A DNA stretch of 64,000 bases from Verrucomicrobiales bacterium (lineage in GTDB: Bacteria; Verrucomicrobiota; Verrucomicrobiia; Limisphaerales; J093), in assembly GCA_024233305.1 (NCBI GenBank), contig JACKPV010000027.1, positions 62,001-126,000 on the forward strand, read 5' to 3'. The translations under genes and the position numbers were made by a program. Every line of letters starts with the position of its first letter. Positions within the stretch are counted from its first letter, which is position 1. Below, one piece after another: positions 1 to 8,026 of this stretch. The notes beneath the pieces were generated by a model, which saw only the letters and a list, made by a program, of their open reading frames with translations, did no database searches and had not been told where the DNA came from.

Positions 1-55
1 GCGCTTCGACGCGGCAGGCTGCCGGCGCACTCCAGCAGGGTGGGGGGCTTTTCGG

Positions 56-760
56 TCAGCGGAGGCTCTGGGAAATGGCGCGCGCGGCCGCTACCGGATC
101 GGGGGCGGCGGTGATGGGCCGGCCGATGACCAGCCAGTCCGCGCCTTGTTCCCGCGCTGCCTCCGGGGTCATGACCCGTTTCTGGTCGTCCGCGGCGGCG
201 TTTGCCGGGCGAATCCCCGGGGTCACGAGTTGCACGCCAGCCGGAAGCACCCGGCGCAACCACGACAATTCCTGCGGCGAACAGACCAAGCCGCGCAATC
301 CGGCGTCCACCGCCAGGGCGGCCAGGCGTTGCACCTGCGCCGCCGGTTCCGCCGCCACGCCCACCTCCCGCAAGGCGTCGGCATCCATGCTGGTCAGGAC
401 GGTGACGCCGAGCACGAGCGGCGGTTCGGTCCCCCGTTCCGCAGCGGCCGTCCGCGCCGCGGATTCGGCAGCGCGCAACATGGCCGAACCGCCGCCCGCA
501 TGCACGGTCAGCATCCGGACATCGAGCGCGACCGCGCTGCGCACGGCGCCGGCCACGGTGTTCGGGATGTCGTGGAACTTGAGGTCGAGAAACACTTCCA
601 AACCCGCCGCGCGCAGTGCCCGGACCACCTCGGGCCCCGCCGCTGTGAAGAGTTCCTTGCCCACTTTCACCGCTCCCACATGCGGAGCGAGGCGGGTGGC
701 AAGATCCAGCGCCGCCCGGCCCGTCGGGAGATCCAGCGCCACGATGATCGGATTTCGCAT
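56..760 (-). CDS. pyrF: orotidine 5'-phosphate decarboxylase
   Basis: Decarboxylates OMP to UMP, the last step of de novo pyrimidine synthesis, in the cytoplasm. The 234-residue product has the normal length for the short bacterial (group 1) enzyme. It opens with a beta strand ending in ALDLP. It has the substrate lysine in AVKVGKELF and the catalytic D-x-K-x-x-D array in FLDLKFHDIPNTV, and it ends with the phosphate-binding region TPGIRP...VIGRPI. The start is the ATG at 758-760 (MRNPIIVALDLP). An upstream in-frame ATG would add 19 residues with no family counterpart. No pyrimidine-pathway neighbour is visible; the gene diverges from the small regulator at 992. Confidence 0.95.
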   Translation of the reverse strand: MRNPIIVALDLPTGRAALDLATRLAPHVGAVKVGKELFTAAGPEVVRALRAAGLEVFLDLKFHDIPNTVAGAVRSAVALDVRMLTVHAGGGSAMLRAAESAARTAAAERGTEPPLVLGVTVLTSMDADALREVGVAAEPAAQVQRLAALAVDAGLRGLVCSPQELSWLRRVLPAGVQLVTPGIRPANAAADDQKRVMTPEAAREQGADWLVIGRPITAAPDPVAAARAISQSLR

Positions 761-991
761 GCGCCCGAGCCTAGCCGCGTCCATTCGGTGCTCACAGCAG
801 GAAACGCCGGCCCGCAAGCCGGCGCGGAAAGGAAGTCCGGCGCTGACCGATCGGGCCCGGTCCGATCGGTTCCCGCACGATTGCCCCCGAAGCAGTCCGA
901 AAGCGGATGCGGCCCGCCGTGCCCGCCGAGGTCCGGGGGCTTTACCGCGGGCGTCGGCGGTGGGAGGTTCGGGTCGAAACGTGAATCACCC

Positions 992-1300
992 ATGCGCCGA
1001 CGCGACTTCATTCCGCTGTTGCTGGACCGCCCGAAAACGCTGAGCCAGCTGGCTCGCGAAACCCGGTTGAAGCCGGGCGAAGTGGCGGAGGACATCGAGC
1101 ATCTGCTTCGCAGTCTCCGCCACCTGCCGTTCCGGGCCGAGTGGACCCCCGCCCGGTGCCGCAAGTGCGGGTTTGAATTCGACGCCCGCAAGCTGGGGCG
1201 TCCCTCCCGCTGCCCGGAATGCCGGGGCACATGGATCGCCGAGGCCTGTCTGTGCGTCCGCGAGCAACCCGCCGGAACCGAGCCCGGCACGCCGCTGTGA
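992..1300 (+). CDS. small HTH/zinc-ribbon transcriptional regulator-like protein
   Basis: A 102-residue protein with two recognisable parts. Residues 1-50 look like a winged helix (LLLDRPKTLSQLARETRLKP then GEVAEDIEHLLRSL). Residues 54-85 form a zinc ribbon with CRKC and CPEC pairs. This matches the COG3357-type family of predicted HTH plus Zn-ribbon regulators, so DNA binding is the likely role; the target is unknown. The ATG at 992 is preferred because the long in-frame extension upstream is antisense to pyrF. The stop TGA at 1298-1300 is fused to the start of an intergenic repeat. Confidence 0.75.
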   Translation: MRRRDFIPLLLDRPKTLSQLARETRLKPGEVAEDIEHLLRSLRHLPFRAEWTPARCRKCGFEFDARKLGRPSRCPECRGTWIAEACLCVREQPAGTEPGTPL

Positions 1301-1489
1301 ACATTCAGTAGCTCGCAGCGGCTGACGTGCAGTCGGCGCATGATTCGGCTGGGATAAGGCTGCCTGCCGCCGGGCGCCATGATTCACCAAAACGTGACTG
1401 CCGGTCGGGATCGGCGAGAGCGCATAAGCCCTTGGATTTCAGCGCCGACTAAACGTCGGCGGCTACGCCGGGTTGAATCGATACGGCTA
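1298..1489. repeat. REP/BIME-like intergenic element, copy 1
   Basis: About 190 bp carrying two inverted REP units: one near 1315-1341 (degenerate GCAG head, core ending GTGCAGTCGGCGC) and its inverse at 1442-1466 (GCGCCGACTAAACGTCGGCG then GCTAC). The right boundary is TGAATCGATACGGCT at about 1474-1488. The middle (CATGATTCACCAAAACGTGACTGCCGG and following) recurs at 33.5 kb and 41.4 kb. The left boundary coincides with the stop codon of the upstream regulator gene. It occupies most of the gap before the GH95-like gene, and no other gene is seen there. Confidence 0.85.
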
Positions 1490-1609
1490 AGCAACGCCGT
1501 CCGGGGCTGGTCCGGTGACCTTTCGGGCGATTCCGGCTTTCGGGCGGGCGCGAGGGGTGCGCCGGGGATTCGGTTGACTCGGTTGCTGCGGCTGGCGACC
1601 CTTGGCGCC

Positions 1610-3910
1610 ATGCAACACTTCGTCGGGCTGCTCGTCTGCCTCACCGTTTGCCTTTCCACCAGGGCCGCGGATTATCTTCCGGGGCCGGACGTCAACCTTC
1701 GTCTCGCGGCGCCGATCCGAACCTGGGACGAAGCCGTGCCCCTGGGCAACGGCCTCTTCGGTGTGCTGCTCTGGGGTGAGGGGGACACGTTGCGCCTCTC
1801 GCTCGACCGCGGCGATCTCTGGGACGAGCGCCCCTCGCCGGCGCACGTTGCCGTCCGGGAACGGTTCAACTACGCCACCATGCAGGAACTCGTCGCGCAG
1901 GGGGACATCGCCGGGTTCAACCGCATCTTCGATTCCAACTACGACTACAACTTTGCTCCGACCAAGCTGCCCGCCGGTCGCATCGAAATCACCCTGGCGC
2001 CCGGGCAACGGAGCGAATCGTTCCTACTCGATCTGGCCACCGCCGAGGGCCGCGTGCGGCTGGCGGACGGCGGGAACATCCGGACGTTCGTCAACGCCGC
2101 TGCGGTGCGGGAACCGGTCGCCCTGCTCCGGCTGCCCGGGCCGGCGCCGGCCGCCATCGCGGTGAAACCGCCGCAATCGGTGCAGAAGCTCGGCTATCCC
2201 GCGGCGGAAACCGGCGGGGCGCCGGGCGAAACCTGGTTTCACCAACCCGGTGCCGACGGTTTTTCCTATGTGGCGATGATCGCCTCGAAACCGGTGGACG
2301 ACGGCACGTTGCTGGCCTTCACTGTGGCCACGAGCCGCGATGGCGGGGATCCGCTCGCGCTCGCCCGGGCGCGGGTTCGCCGGGCGCTCGACCGAGGTTA
2401 TGAGCCGCTGTTTGCCGGGCATCGGGCGTGGTGGGCGGGCTTCTGGAACCGGTCCCGGCTGTCCGTGCCGGATGCGGCAATCATGCGGCAGTATCATTTG
2501 GTGCGGTACTTCCACGGCGCGGCCTCGCGACGGTCGGCGCCGCCCATGCCGTTGCAGGGAGTGTGGACCGCCGACGCGGAAAGCCTGCCGCCCTGGAAAG
2601 GGGATTATCACAACGATCTCAACACGCAGATGACCTACTGCGCGTATCTCACGGCGGGCCATTTCGAGGAAGGCGCGTGTTTCCTGGATTACTTGTGGAA
2701 TCTGCTGCCCACCTTCCGCCGGTTTGCGCGCGATTTCTACGACGCGCCGGGCGCCGCAGTGCCGGGCGTGATGAGCCTGGCCGGACAGGCTCTCGGTGGC
2801 TGGGGCCATTACAGTCTGTCGCCGACCATGGGCGCCTGGAATGCCCACCTGTTCTACCTGCACTGGCGTTACACCCGCGACGATACGTTCCTCCGCGAAC
2901 GCGCCTATCCCTTCTGCCGCGAGGTGGCCCTCTGCCTCGAATATCTGCTCCGGCCCGGCCCGGACGGGGGCTTGCAGCTGCCGTTGTCAACGTCGCCGGA
3001 GATCTTCGACAACACGTTGAAGGCCTTTCTCGAGCCGAATACCAATTACGATCTCGCCTGCCTGCGCATGCTCTTCCTGGCCCTCGCGGAAATGGCGGCG
3101 GCCGGTGGCGAACCGGACGCCGCCGCCCGGTGGCAGCAAACCGCCGGTCGGTTGGGCGATTTCCACACCGCCACGGACGGCACGCTCCTGCTCGATGCGC
3201 AGACCGCCCTGCCGGCCAGCCATCGGCACCTCTCGAACCTCATGGGCATCCACCCGTTCAACCTGATCACCATCGAGGGCGGCGCCGCGGATCGCCGGGT
3301 GATCGAGAGTTCGGTGAAACAGTGGGACGCGCTCGGCACGTCGGCCTGGTGCGGCTACAGCTTCAGTTGGATGAGTTGCCTGCGCAGTCGCGTGGGGGAC
3401 GGCGAGGCGGCGTTCCGTTTCCTCGATCTCTATACCCGCGCGTTCATCCTGCGAAACGGATTTCATGCGAACGGCGACCAGACCGGGAGCGGTCTGAGCA
3501 GCTTCACCTACCGGCCCTTCACGCTGGAGGGCAACTTCCTCGCCATGCAGGCCGTGCAGGAAATGCTGCTGCAAAGCTGGAGCCCGACGCCCGGCAGCGG
3601 CGATTGGGGTGTCATCCGGGTTTTTCCCGCCGTTCCCGCGGCGTGGCGCACGGCGTCCTTCGATGGCCTCCACGTGGAAGGCGGCCACCGCGTAAGCGCC
3701 CGACGGGAAGCGGGCGGCACGGCCTGGCTCCGCGTCGAGGCGGGTCATGACGGAGCGGTACGGATTCGCGATAACTTCGATGGCCGCACCCCGGCATGGT
3801 CGCGCGAGGATGTCCGATTGGACGGTCGGGACTACGTCTTCACGGCCCGCCGTGGGGAGGTCGTCGAGGCTGTGTTGCCGCCGCTTGAGAAGGGAGCCGC
3901 GAGGCGTTGA
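1610..3910 (+). CDS. secreted GH95-like glycoside hydrolase
   Basis: Probable exported alpha-fucosidase or alpha-galactosidase-type enzyme of glycoside hydrolase family 95; the exact substrate cannot be read from sequence. The 766-residue length fits the family. Residues 1-20 are a signal peptide ending STRAA. The N-terminal beta domain starts with PLGNGLFGVLLWGEGDTL. The (alpha/alpha)6 barrel contains HNDLNTQMTY near residue 335, matching the family's N-x-N-x-Q-M catalytic asparagine motif, and STSPE with a candidate general-acid Glu near 464. The C-terminal part has EGNFLAMQAVQEMLLQSW, typical of the family. Some motifs are diverged (GDLWDER for the usual DTLWSG), so it may be a subfamily with a different linkage preference. 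The ATG at 1610 was chosen because it begins the signal peptide. Confidence 0.8.
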   Translation: MQHFVGLLVCLTVCLSTRAADYLPGPDVNLRLAAPIRTWDEAVPLGNGLFGVLLWGEGDTLRLSLDRGDLWDERPSPAHVAVRERFNYATMQELVAQGDIAGFNRIFDSNYDYNFAPTKLPAGRIEITLAPGQRSESFLLDLATAEGRVRLADGGNIRTFVNAAAVREPVALLRLPGPAPAAIAVKPPQSVQKLGYPAAETGGAPGETWFHQPGADGFSYVAMIASKPVDDGTLLAFTVATSRDGGDPLALARARVRRALDRGYEPLFAGHRAWWAGFWNRSRLSVPDAAIMRQYHLVRYFHGAASRRSAPPMPLQGVWTADAESLPPWKGDYHNDLNTQMTYCAYLTAGHFEEGACFLDYLWNLLPTFRRFARDFYDAPGAAVPGVMSLAGQALGGWGHYSLSPTMGAWNAHLFYLHWRYTRDDTFLRERAYPFCREVALCLEYLLRPGPDGGLQLPLSTSPEIFDNTLKAFLEPNTNYDLACLRMLFLALAEMAAAGGEPDAAARWQQTAGRLGDFHTATDGTLLLDAQTALPASHRHLSNLMGIHPFNLITIEGGAADRRVIESSVKQWDALGTSAWCGYSFSWMSCLRSRVGDGEAAFRFLDLYTRAFILRNGFHANGDQTGSGLSSFTYRPFTLEGNFLAMQAVQEMLLQSWSPTPGSGDWGVIRVFPAVPAAWRTASFDGLHVEGGHRVSARREAGGTAWLRVEAGHDGAVRIRDNFDGRTPAWSREDVRLDGRDYVFTARRGEVVEAVLPPLEKGAARR

Positions 3911-4291
3911 CCGGTTCGGGGGCTGGGCTGAGCGGGCGCGGCTGAGATGCGCCCCGTCTGAACGCCGCGCTCAAGCGACGCTTGTCTGCGGCGGATGGGA
4001 GGATACAGTGGGTCACGTTCAAGACAGCCCGATTCACACCATGAGCGCCACCGATACCGGTACCGTGGCGGCCTGCCTCGCCGGCACTCGCGGGCGGGGC
4101 AGGGGCGCGCTGGACTGGTCGGGCAGGAGGCTGCGGTTGCCGGCAGGGGCTTCCGCCCTTTTTGGGGATCGGAACACGCAGGCAGCCGGCAGCGCAACGG
4201 GATGAATGAACGACGGGGGCCTGCCGCATGGCGGTCCGGTCCGCCGTGGACAGAGAACGCGAAACAACCCAAAAGCAAAAAGGTCACACCC
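3911..4291. other. intergenic, no gene seen
   Basis: 381 bp between the glycosidase and the amidase gene. Open frames here have no domain, no ribosome site and arginine/proline-rich shadow composition. An in-frame ATG at 4202 would lengthen the next gene by 30 residues but the added sequence is low quality. Confidence 0.6.
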
Positions 4292-4948
4292 ATGAGTTGG
4301 AAATCCGCACAATACCAGACCGTCCGTAATGACATGAAGCCGGGAGACATCATCGCCTTCTCCGGCAAGGGGCAGTTCTCCGAGATCATCAAGTGGGCGA
4401 CTTCCTCGACGGTGTCGCACGTGGGCATCATCCTGCAGTCCAAATTGCTGGTCGAGGATGATCCCCAGCCCGGCTATTTCAACCAGATCATCGAATCCAC
4501 GTCGTTGAACGGATTCTCGGGAGTGTCGATCAGCCGGTTGAGCGACCGGTTGGCGACCTACGATGGCGAGATTTGGTGGCTACCGCTCAGCGACGCCGCA
4601 CGCGCCCAGTTGAACGCCAAGGCCTTCTATGACTTCCTGTTGCATCAGGAGCACAAGCCCTACGACACGCCGCAAGCGGTGAAATCCGCGCTGGACGCGT
4701 TGGACTCGGTGCCGCTGGTGGGAAGGGCCACCCACAACCGGGAGGACTTCAGCCGGTTCTTCTGTTCCGAACTCGCCGCCGCCGGCCTCGAAAAGGGCGG
4801 TGTGATCAACCGTTTGAACGCCTCAGAGGTCACCCCAGTCGACCTCTGCATGTTCGCGATCTACCAGTCCAACTACTACCAGCTCAAGGGGAAGAAGAAG
4901 CTGATCAAGGCGCACAACAGTCTGTCGCCCGAGGGTTGGGGAGAGTGA
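4292..4948 (+). CDS. permuted papain-like amidase/hydrolase (YiiX/NlpC-P60-like)
   Basis: A 218-residue protein with the circularly permuted papain fold seen in YiiX-like and poxvirus G6R-like proteins. The order is His first and Cys later: the histidine in SSTVSHVGIIL (His43), then an acidic strand QIIEST, then the candidate nucleophile in FFCSELAAAG (Cys158). The opening MKPGDIIAFSGKG is typical of these proteins. No signal peptide is visible, so it is probably cytoplasmic. Family members act on amide or ester bonds in peptides or lipids; the substrate here is unknown. Start chosen at the ATG that directly precedes conserved sequence. Confidence 0.7.
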   Translation: MSWKSAQYQTVRNDMKPGDIIAFSGKGQFSEIIKWATSSTVSHVGIILQSKLLVEDDPQPGYFNQIIESTSLNGFSGVSISRLSDRLATYDGEIWWLPLSDAARAQLNAKAFYDFLLHQEHKPYDTPQAVKSALDALDSVPLVGRATHNREDFSRFFCSELAAAGLEKGGVINRLNASEVTPVDLCMFAIYQSNYYQLKGKKKLIKAHNSLSPEGWGE

Positions 4949-5176
4949 CGGGCCGACGGCTCGACCGGGGCGATTGAGCGGGCGCGGGCGGGCCTTTGCG
5001 CGACACCGACGGCCCGGCCCGGGCCGCGAGCGCCGCTCAATGATCATGCGTCCCGGCGCCGGGCGGGGCGGTGGGGTTCGTGGGGCGCGCAGAGGACGGC
5101 GCGCCCCACCCGGACCAGGCGGGTTCCGTCGGATCTGTCGAAGGTGGGGGAGGGCCGGGTTCGGACCGGCTTGGTT

Positions 5177-5203
5177 TTGGAATTGAATTTAGAATTATTC
5201 CAA
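5177..5203. promoter_or_regulatory. palindromic operator candidate for the Fur/PerR-type regulator
   Basis: A perfect inverted pair TTGGAAT (5177-5183) and ATTCCAA (5197-5203) surrounds an AT-rich core that stands out from GC-rich flanks. Positions 5189-5203 read TTAGAATTATTCCAA, a 7-1-7 inverted repeat close to the PerR/Fur box TTATAATNATTATAA. It lies just upstream of a candidate -35 element for the regulator-suf operon, so the regulator probably binds its own control region. The assignment rests on sequence pattern only. Confidence 0.6.
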
Positions 5204-5206
5204 ATC

Positions 5207-5234
5207 TTGACGAGCCCCAAAGGCGCGCTAGAAT
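5207..5234 (+). promoter_or_regulatory. sigma70-like promoter of the fur-suf operon
   Basis: TTGACG (5207-5212) is followed after 16 bp by TAGAAT (5229-5234), a good match to the housekeeping consensus. The predicted transcription start would lie around 5240-5242, directly before the ATG at 5243. There is no Shine-Dalgarno sequence, so the first gene may be translated from a leaderless mRNA. Confidence 0.55.
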
Positions 5235-5242
5235 TCCGCCGC

Positions 5243-5725
5243 ATGAAGAAACGAGTGCCGGTGGACTTCGTCGATCAGCGCCTGACGGAACGCCTGTCCC
5301 GGACGGGGCTGCGGTTCACGGCGCAGCGGCGGCACGTTTACAGCACGCTGTTGAAGAAGCGCGATCATCCGAGCGCCGAGGAGGTTTTCATGCGGGCCAA
5401 GGCGGAGATGCCGGACCTCTCGATGGCCACGGTTTACAACACCCTGGACATGCTGGTGAAGTGCGGGCTGGTGCGCCAGGTGGTGCACGAGCGGGGCGCC
5501 AGCCGGTATTGCTCGAACATGCAGGAGCATCATCACTTTCACTGTGAGGAGTGCGGCGGTACGTTCGACATCGACAAGGAGCCGGAGACCGACGATCCCG
5601 AGATCCACATGCCGCCGGGCTTCAGCATCCATCACTTTGAAATCCTGTTCCGGGGCGTCTGCCCCGAGTGCGCGGCCAAGGCCGCGAAGTCCGCCCCCAA
5701 CGGCACCCTCCGATTGCATCCATGA
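5243..5725 (+). CDS. Fur/PerR-family transcriptional regulator heading the suf operon
   Basis: A 160-residue metal-dependent repressor. The winged helix spans about residues 15-85 (RLSRTGLRFTAQRRHVYSTL, then ATVYNTLDMLVKCGLVRQ). The dimerisation domain has the regulatory-site histidines HHHFHC (96-101). A structural zinc site is formed by CEEC (101-104) and CPEC (140-143). The two CxxC pairs resemble PerR/Zur-type proteins more than E. coli Fur. Its stop overlaps the sufB start in ATGA, so the two are translationally coupled. It likely adjusts Fe-S assembly to iron or peroxide, replacing the IscR/SufR regulators found in other suf operons; the effector is inferred. Confidence 0.85.
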   Translation: MKKRVPVDFVDQRLTERLSRTGLRFTAQRRHVYSTLLKKRDHPSAEEVFMRAKAEMPDLSMATVYNTLDMLVKCGLVRQVVHERGASRYCSNMQEHHHFHCEECGGTFDIDKEPETDDPEIHMPPGFSIHHFEILFRGVCPECAAKAAKSAPNGTLRLHP

Positions 5726-7167
5726 GCGAAGCCCTGAGCACCATCAACGAGTTCGTCAGCTCCGAATATAAATACGGATTCGTCAGCGACATCGAGTCGG
5801 ACACGCTGCCGCCCGGGTTGAACGAGGACGTGGTGCGCGCGATCTCCGCCCGGAAAGAGGAGCCCGAGTGGCTCACCGAATGGCGTCTCAAGGCCTACCG
5901 GCACTGGCTGAAAATGACCGAGCCGCGCTGGCAGAAGGCGGAATACACTCCGGTGGACTACCAGGCCATCAGCTATTATGCCGCGCCGAAGAAGAAGCCG
6001 GCGTTGAACAGTCTCGACGAGGTGGACCCCGAACTCCGCGCCACATTTGACAAGCTCGGCATCTCGCTCGACGAGCAGAAACGCCTGGCCGGGGTGGCGG
6101 TCGACGCGGTGATGGACAGCGTGTCCGTGGCCACGACGTTCCAGAAGGACCTCGAAAAGCACGGGGTGATCTTCTGCTCGTTCAGCGAGGCGGTGAAGCG
6201 GCACCCGGAACTCGTGCGCCAGTATCTCGGGGCGGTCGTTCCGTATACGGACAACTTCTTCGCGGCGCTGAACTCGGCGGTCTTCAGCGATGGCTCGTTC
6301 TGTTACATCCCGAAGGGCGTGCGCTGTCCGATGGAATTGTCGACCTACTTCCGGATCAACGCCGCCAACACGGGGCAGTTCGAGCGCACGCTCATTGTGG
6401 CCGAGGAGGGCAGTTACGTCAGCTACCTCGAGGGCTGCACCGCGCCGATGCGCGACGAAAACCAGTTGCATGCCGCGGTGGTCGAACTGCTGGCGCTGGA
6501 CCGGGCCGAAATCAAGTACTCGACCGTGCAGAACTGGTATCCGGGCGACAAGGAGGGGAGGGGCGGCATCTACAACTTTGTGACCAAGCGGGGCCTCTGC
6601 AAAGGGCGCCACTCGAAGATCTCGTGGACCCAGGTGGAGACCGGATCGGCGATCACCTGGAAATACCCGAGCTGCGTGTTGCTCGGAGAAAACTCGGTCG
6701 GCGAGTTCTACTCCGTGGCCTTGACCAACAACCGGCAGCAGGCGGACACCGGGACGAAGATGGTTCATCTCGGGCGGAACACCCGCAGCACCATCGTGTC
6801 AAAGGGCATCTCCGCCGGTCGCGGACAGAACAGTTACCGCGGCCTGGTCAAGATCGCGAAAGGGGCCGCCGGCGCGCGCAACTTCTCGCAATGCGATTCG
6901 CTGCTGATTGGCGATCAGTGCGGCGCGCACACCTTTCCCTACATCGAGTCGGCGAACACCACCGCCCAGCTCGAGCACGAAGCCACCACCTCGAAGATCG
7001 GCGAGGACCAGATCTTCTACTGCAATCAGCGCGGCATCGAAACGCAGGACGCCGTCAACATGATCGTCAACGGCTTCTGCAAGGAGGTGTTCAAGGAACT
7101 CCCCATGGAATTCGCCGTCGAGGCGCAGAAGCTCCTCGGGGTCAGCCTGGAGGGCAGCGTCGGTTGA
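5722..7167 (+). CDS. sufB: Fe-S cluster scaffold subunit SufB
   Basis: 481 residues, normal for SufB, the core subunit of the SufBC2D scaffold on which Fe-S clusters are built in the cytoplasm. Characteristic stretches are VPYTDNFFAALNSAVFSDGS, YIPKGVRCPMELSTYFRIN, EGCTAPMRDENQLHAAVVEL, GAGARNF-type SQCDSLLIGDQCGAHTFPY and the C-terminal TSKIGEDQIFYCNQRGI. It overlaps the upstream regulator by 4 bp and is followed by sufC after 67 bp, in the standard B-C-D order. Confidence 0.97.
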   Translation: MSEALSTINEFVSSEYKYGFVSDIESDTLPPGLNEDVVRAISARKEEPEWLTEWRLKAYRHWLKMTEPRWQKAEYTPVDYQAISYYAAPKKKPALNSLDEVDPELRATFDKLGISLDEQKRLAGVAVDAVMDSVSVATTFQKDLEKHGVIFCSFSEAVKRHPELVRQYLGAVVPYTDNFFAALNSAVFSDGSFCYIPKGVRCPMELSTYFRINAANTGQFERTLIVAEEGSYVSYLEGCTAPMRDENQLHAAVVELLALDRAEIKYSTVQNWYPGDKEGRGGIYNFVTKRGLCKGRHSKISWTQVETGSAITWKYPSCVLLGENSVGEFYSVALTNNRQQADTGTKMVHLGRNTRSTIVSKGISAGRGQNSYRGLVKIAKGAAGARNFSQCDSLLIGDQCGAHTFPYIESANTTAQLEHEATTSKIGEDQIFYCNQRGIETQDAVNMIVNGFCKEVFKELPMEFAVEAQKLLGVSLEGSVG

Positions 7168-7234
7168 GCTCGCCCCCCCGTGCCGGTTTCAGCAAATGCA
7201 ACGCACCGACAGTTTCCCAGAGCAACGAGTCAAC

Positions 7235-8014
7235 ATGAGCAATTCGGAAAAACCCATCCTGCAAATCGAGAACCTCCAGGCCGGCATTGAAGGGCGCCGG
7301 ATCCTCAAGGGGGTCAGTCTCACCATCCGGCCCGGCGAGGTGCATGCCATCATGGGCCCGAACGGCAGCGGCAAGAGCACCCTGGCTTCCGTTCTGGCAG
7401 GGCGGGAAGGTTACGAAATCAGCGGCGGTTCCGCCCGCTTCCTCGGGCAGGATCTGCTCGAACTCGCCCCCGAGGAGCGCGCCCGGGAGGGCTTGTTCCT
7501 CGCCTTTCAATACCCGGTCGAGATTCCGGGCGTGAACAGCACCTACTTCCTCAAGGCCGCCCTCAACGAGGTGCGCAAGCATCGCGGGCTGCCCCCGGTG
7601 GATGCCATGGACTTCCTGAACCTCGTCCGCGACAAGATCAAGCTGCTCGACCTGAAGGAGGATCTGCTCAAACGCCCCGTCAACGCCGGGTTCTCCGGCG
7701 GCGAGAAGAAGCGCAACGAGGTCTTCCAGATGGCGGTGCTCGAACCGCGGTTGGCCGTGCTCGACGAAACCGATTCCGGCCTCGACATCGACGCCCTGCG
7801 GATCGTGGCCAACGGGGTCAACCGGCTCAAAACGGCCAACAACGCGCAATTGGTCATCACCCACTACCAGCGCCTGCTGGACTACATCGTGCCCGATCAG
7901 GTGCATGTCCTCATGGACGGGCGGATTGTGCGCTCGGGCGGCAAGGAACTGGCGCTCGAACTCGAGGAACGGGGTTACGACTGGCTTGAACAGGCAGCGG
8001 ACGTCGCGGCGTGA
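7235..8014 (+). CDS. sufC: Fe-S assembly ATPase SufC
   Basis: 259-residue ABC-type ATPase that drives conformational change in the SufB-SufD scaffold. The Walker A motif is GPNGSGKST (residues 41-49). The Suf-specific Q-loop region is FLAFQYPVEIPGV. The signature is FSGGEKKRNE, and Walker B/D-loop is VLDETDSGLD, in which DETDSGLD is the SufC hallmark. The H-loop is VITHYQRLL. ATG at 7235 is preferred to an earlier start at 7196, which would add 13 residues not found in the family. sufD follows after 12 bp. Confidence 0.97.
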   Translation: MSNSEKPILQIENLQAGIEGRRILKGVSLTIRPGEVHAIMGPNGSGKSTLASVLAGREGYEISGGSARFLGQDLLELAPEERAREGLFLAFQYPVEIPGVNSTYFLKAALNEVRKHRGLPPVDAMDFLNLVRDKIKLLDLKEDLLKRPVNAGFSGGEKKRNEVFQMAVLEPRLAVLDETDSGLDIDALRIVANGVNRLKTANNAQLVITHYQRLLDYIVPDQVHVLMDGRIVRSGGKELALELEERGYDWLEQAADVAA

Positions 8015-8026
8015 AGGAGCCGGCCC

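Noticed and set aside
5632..6768. 378-codon minus-strand frame opposite sufB
   Set aside because: Antisense shadow; the plus strand is an unmistakable SufB.
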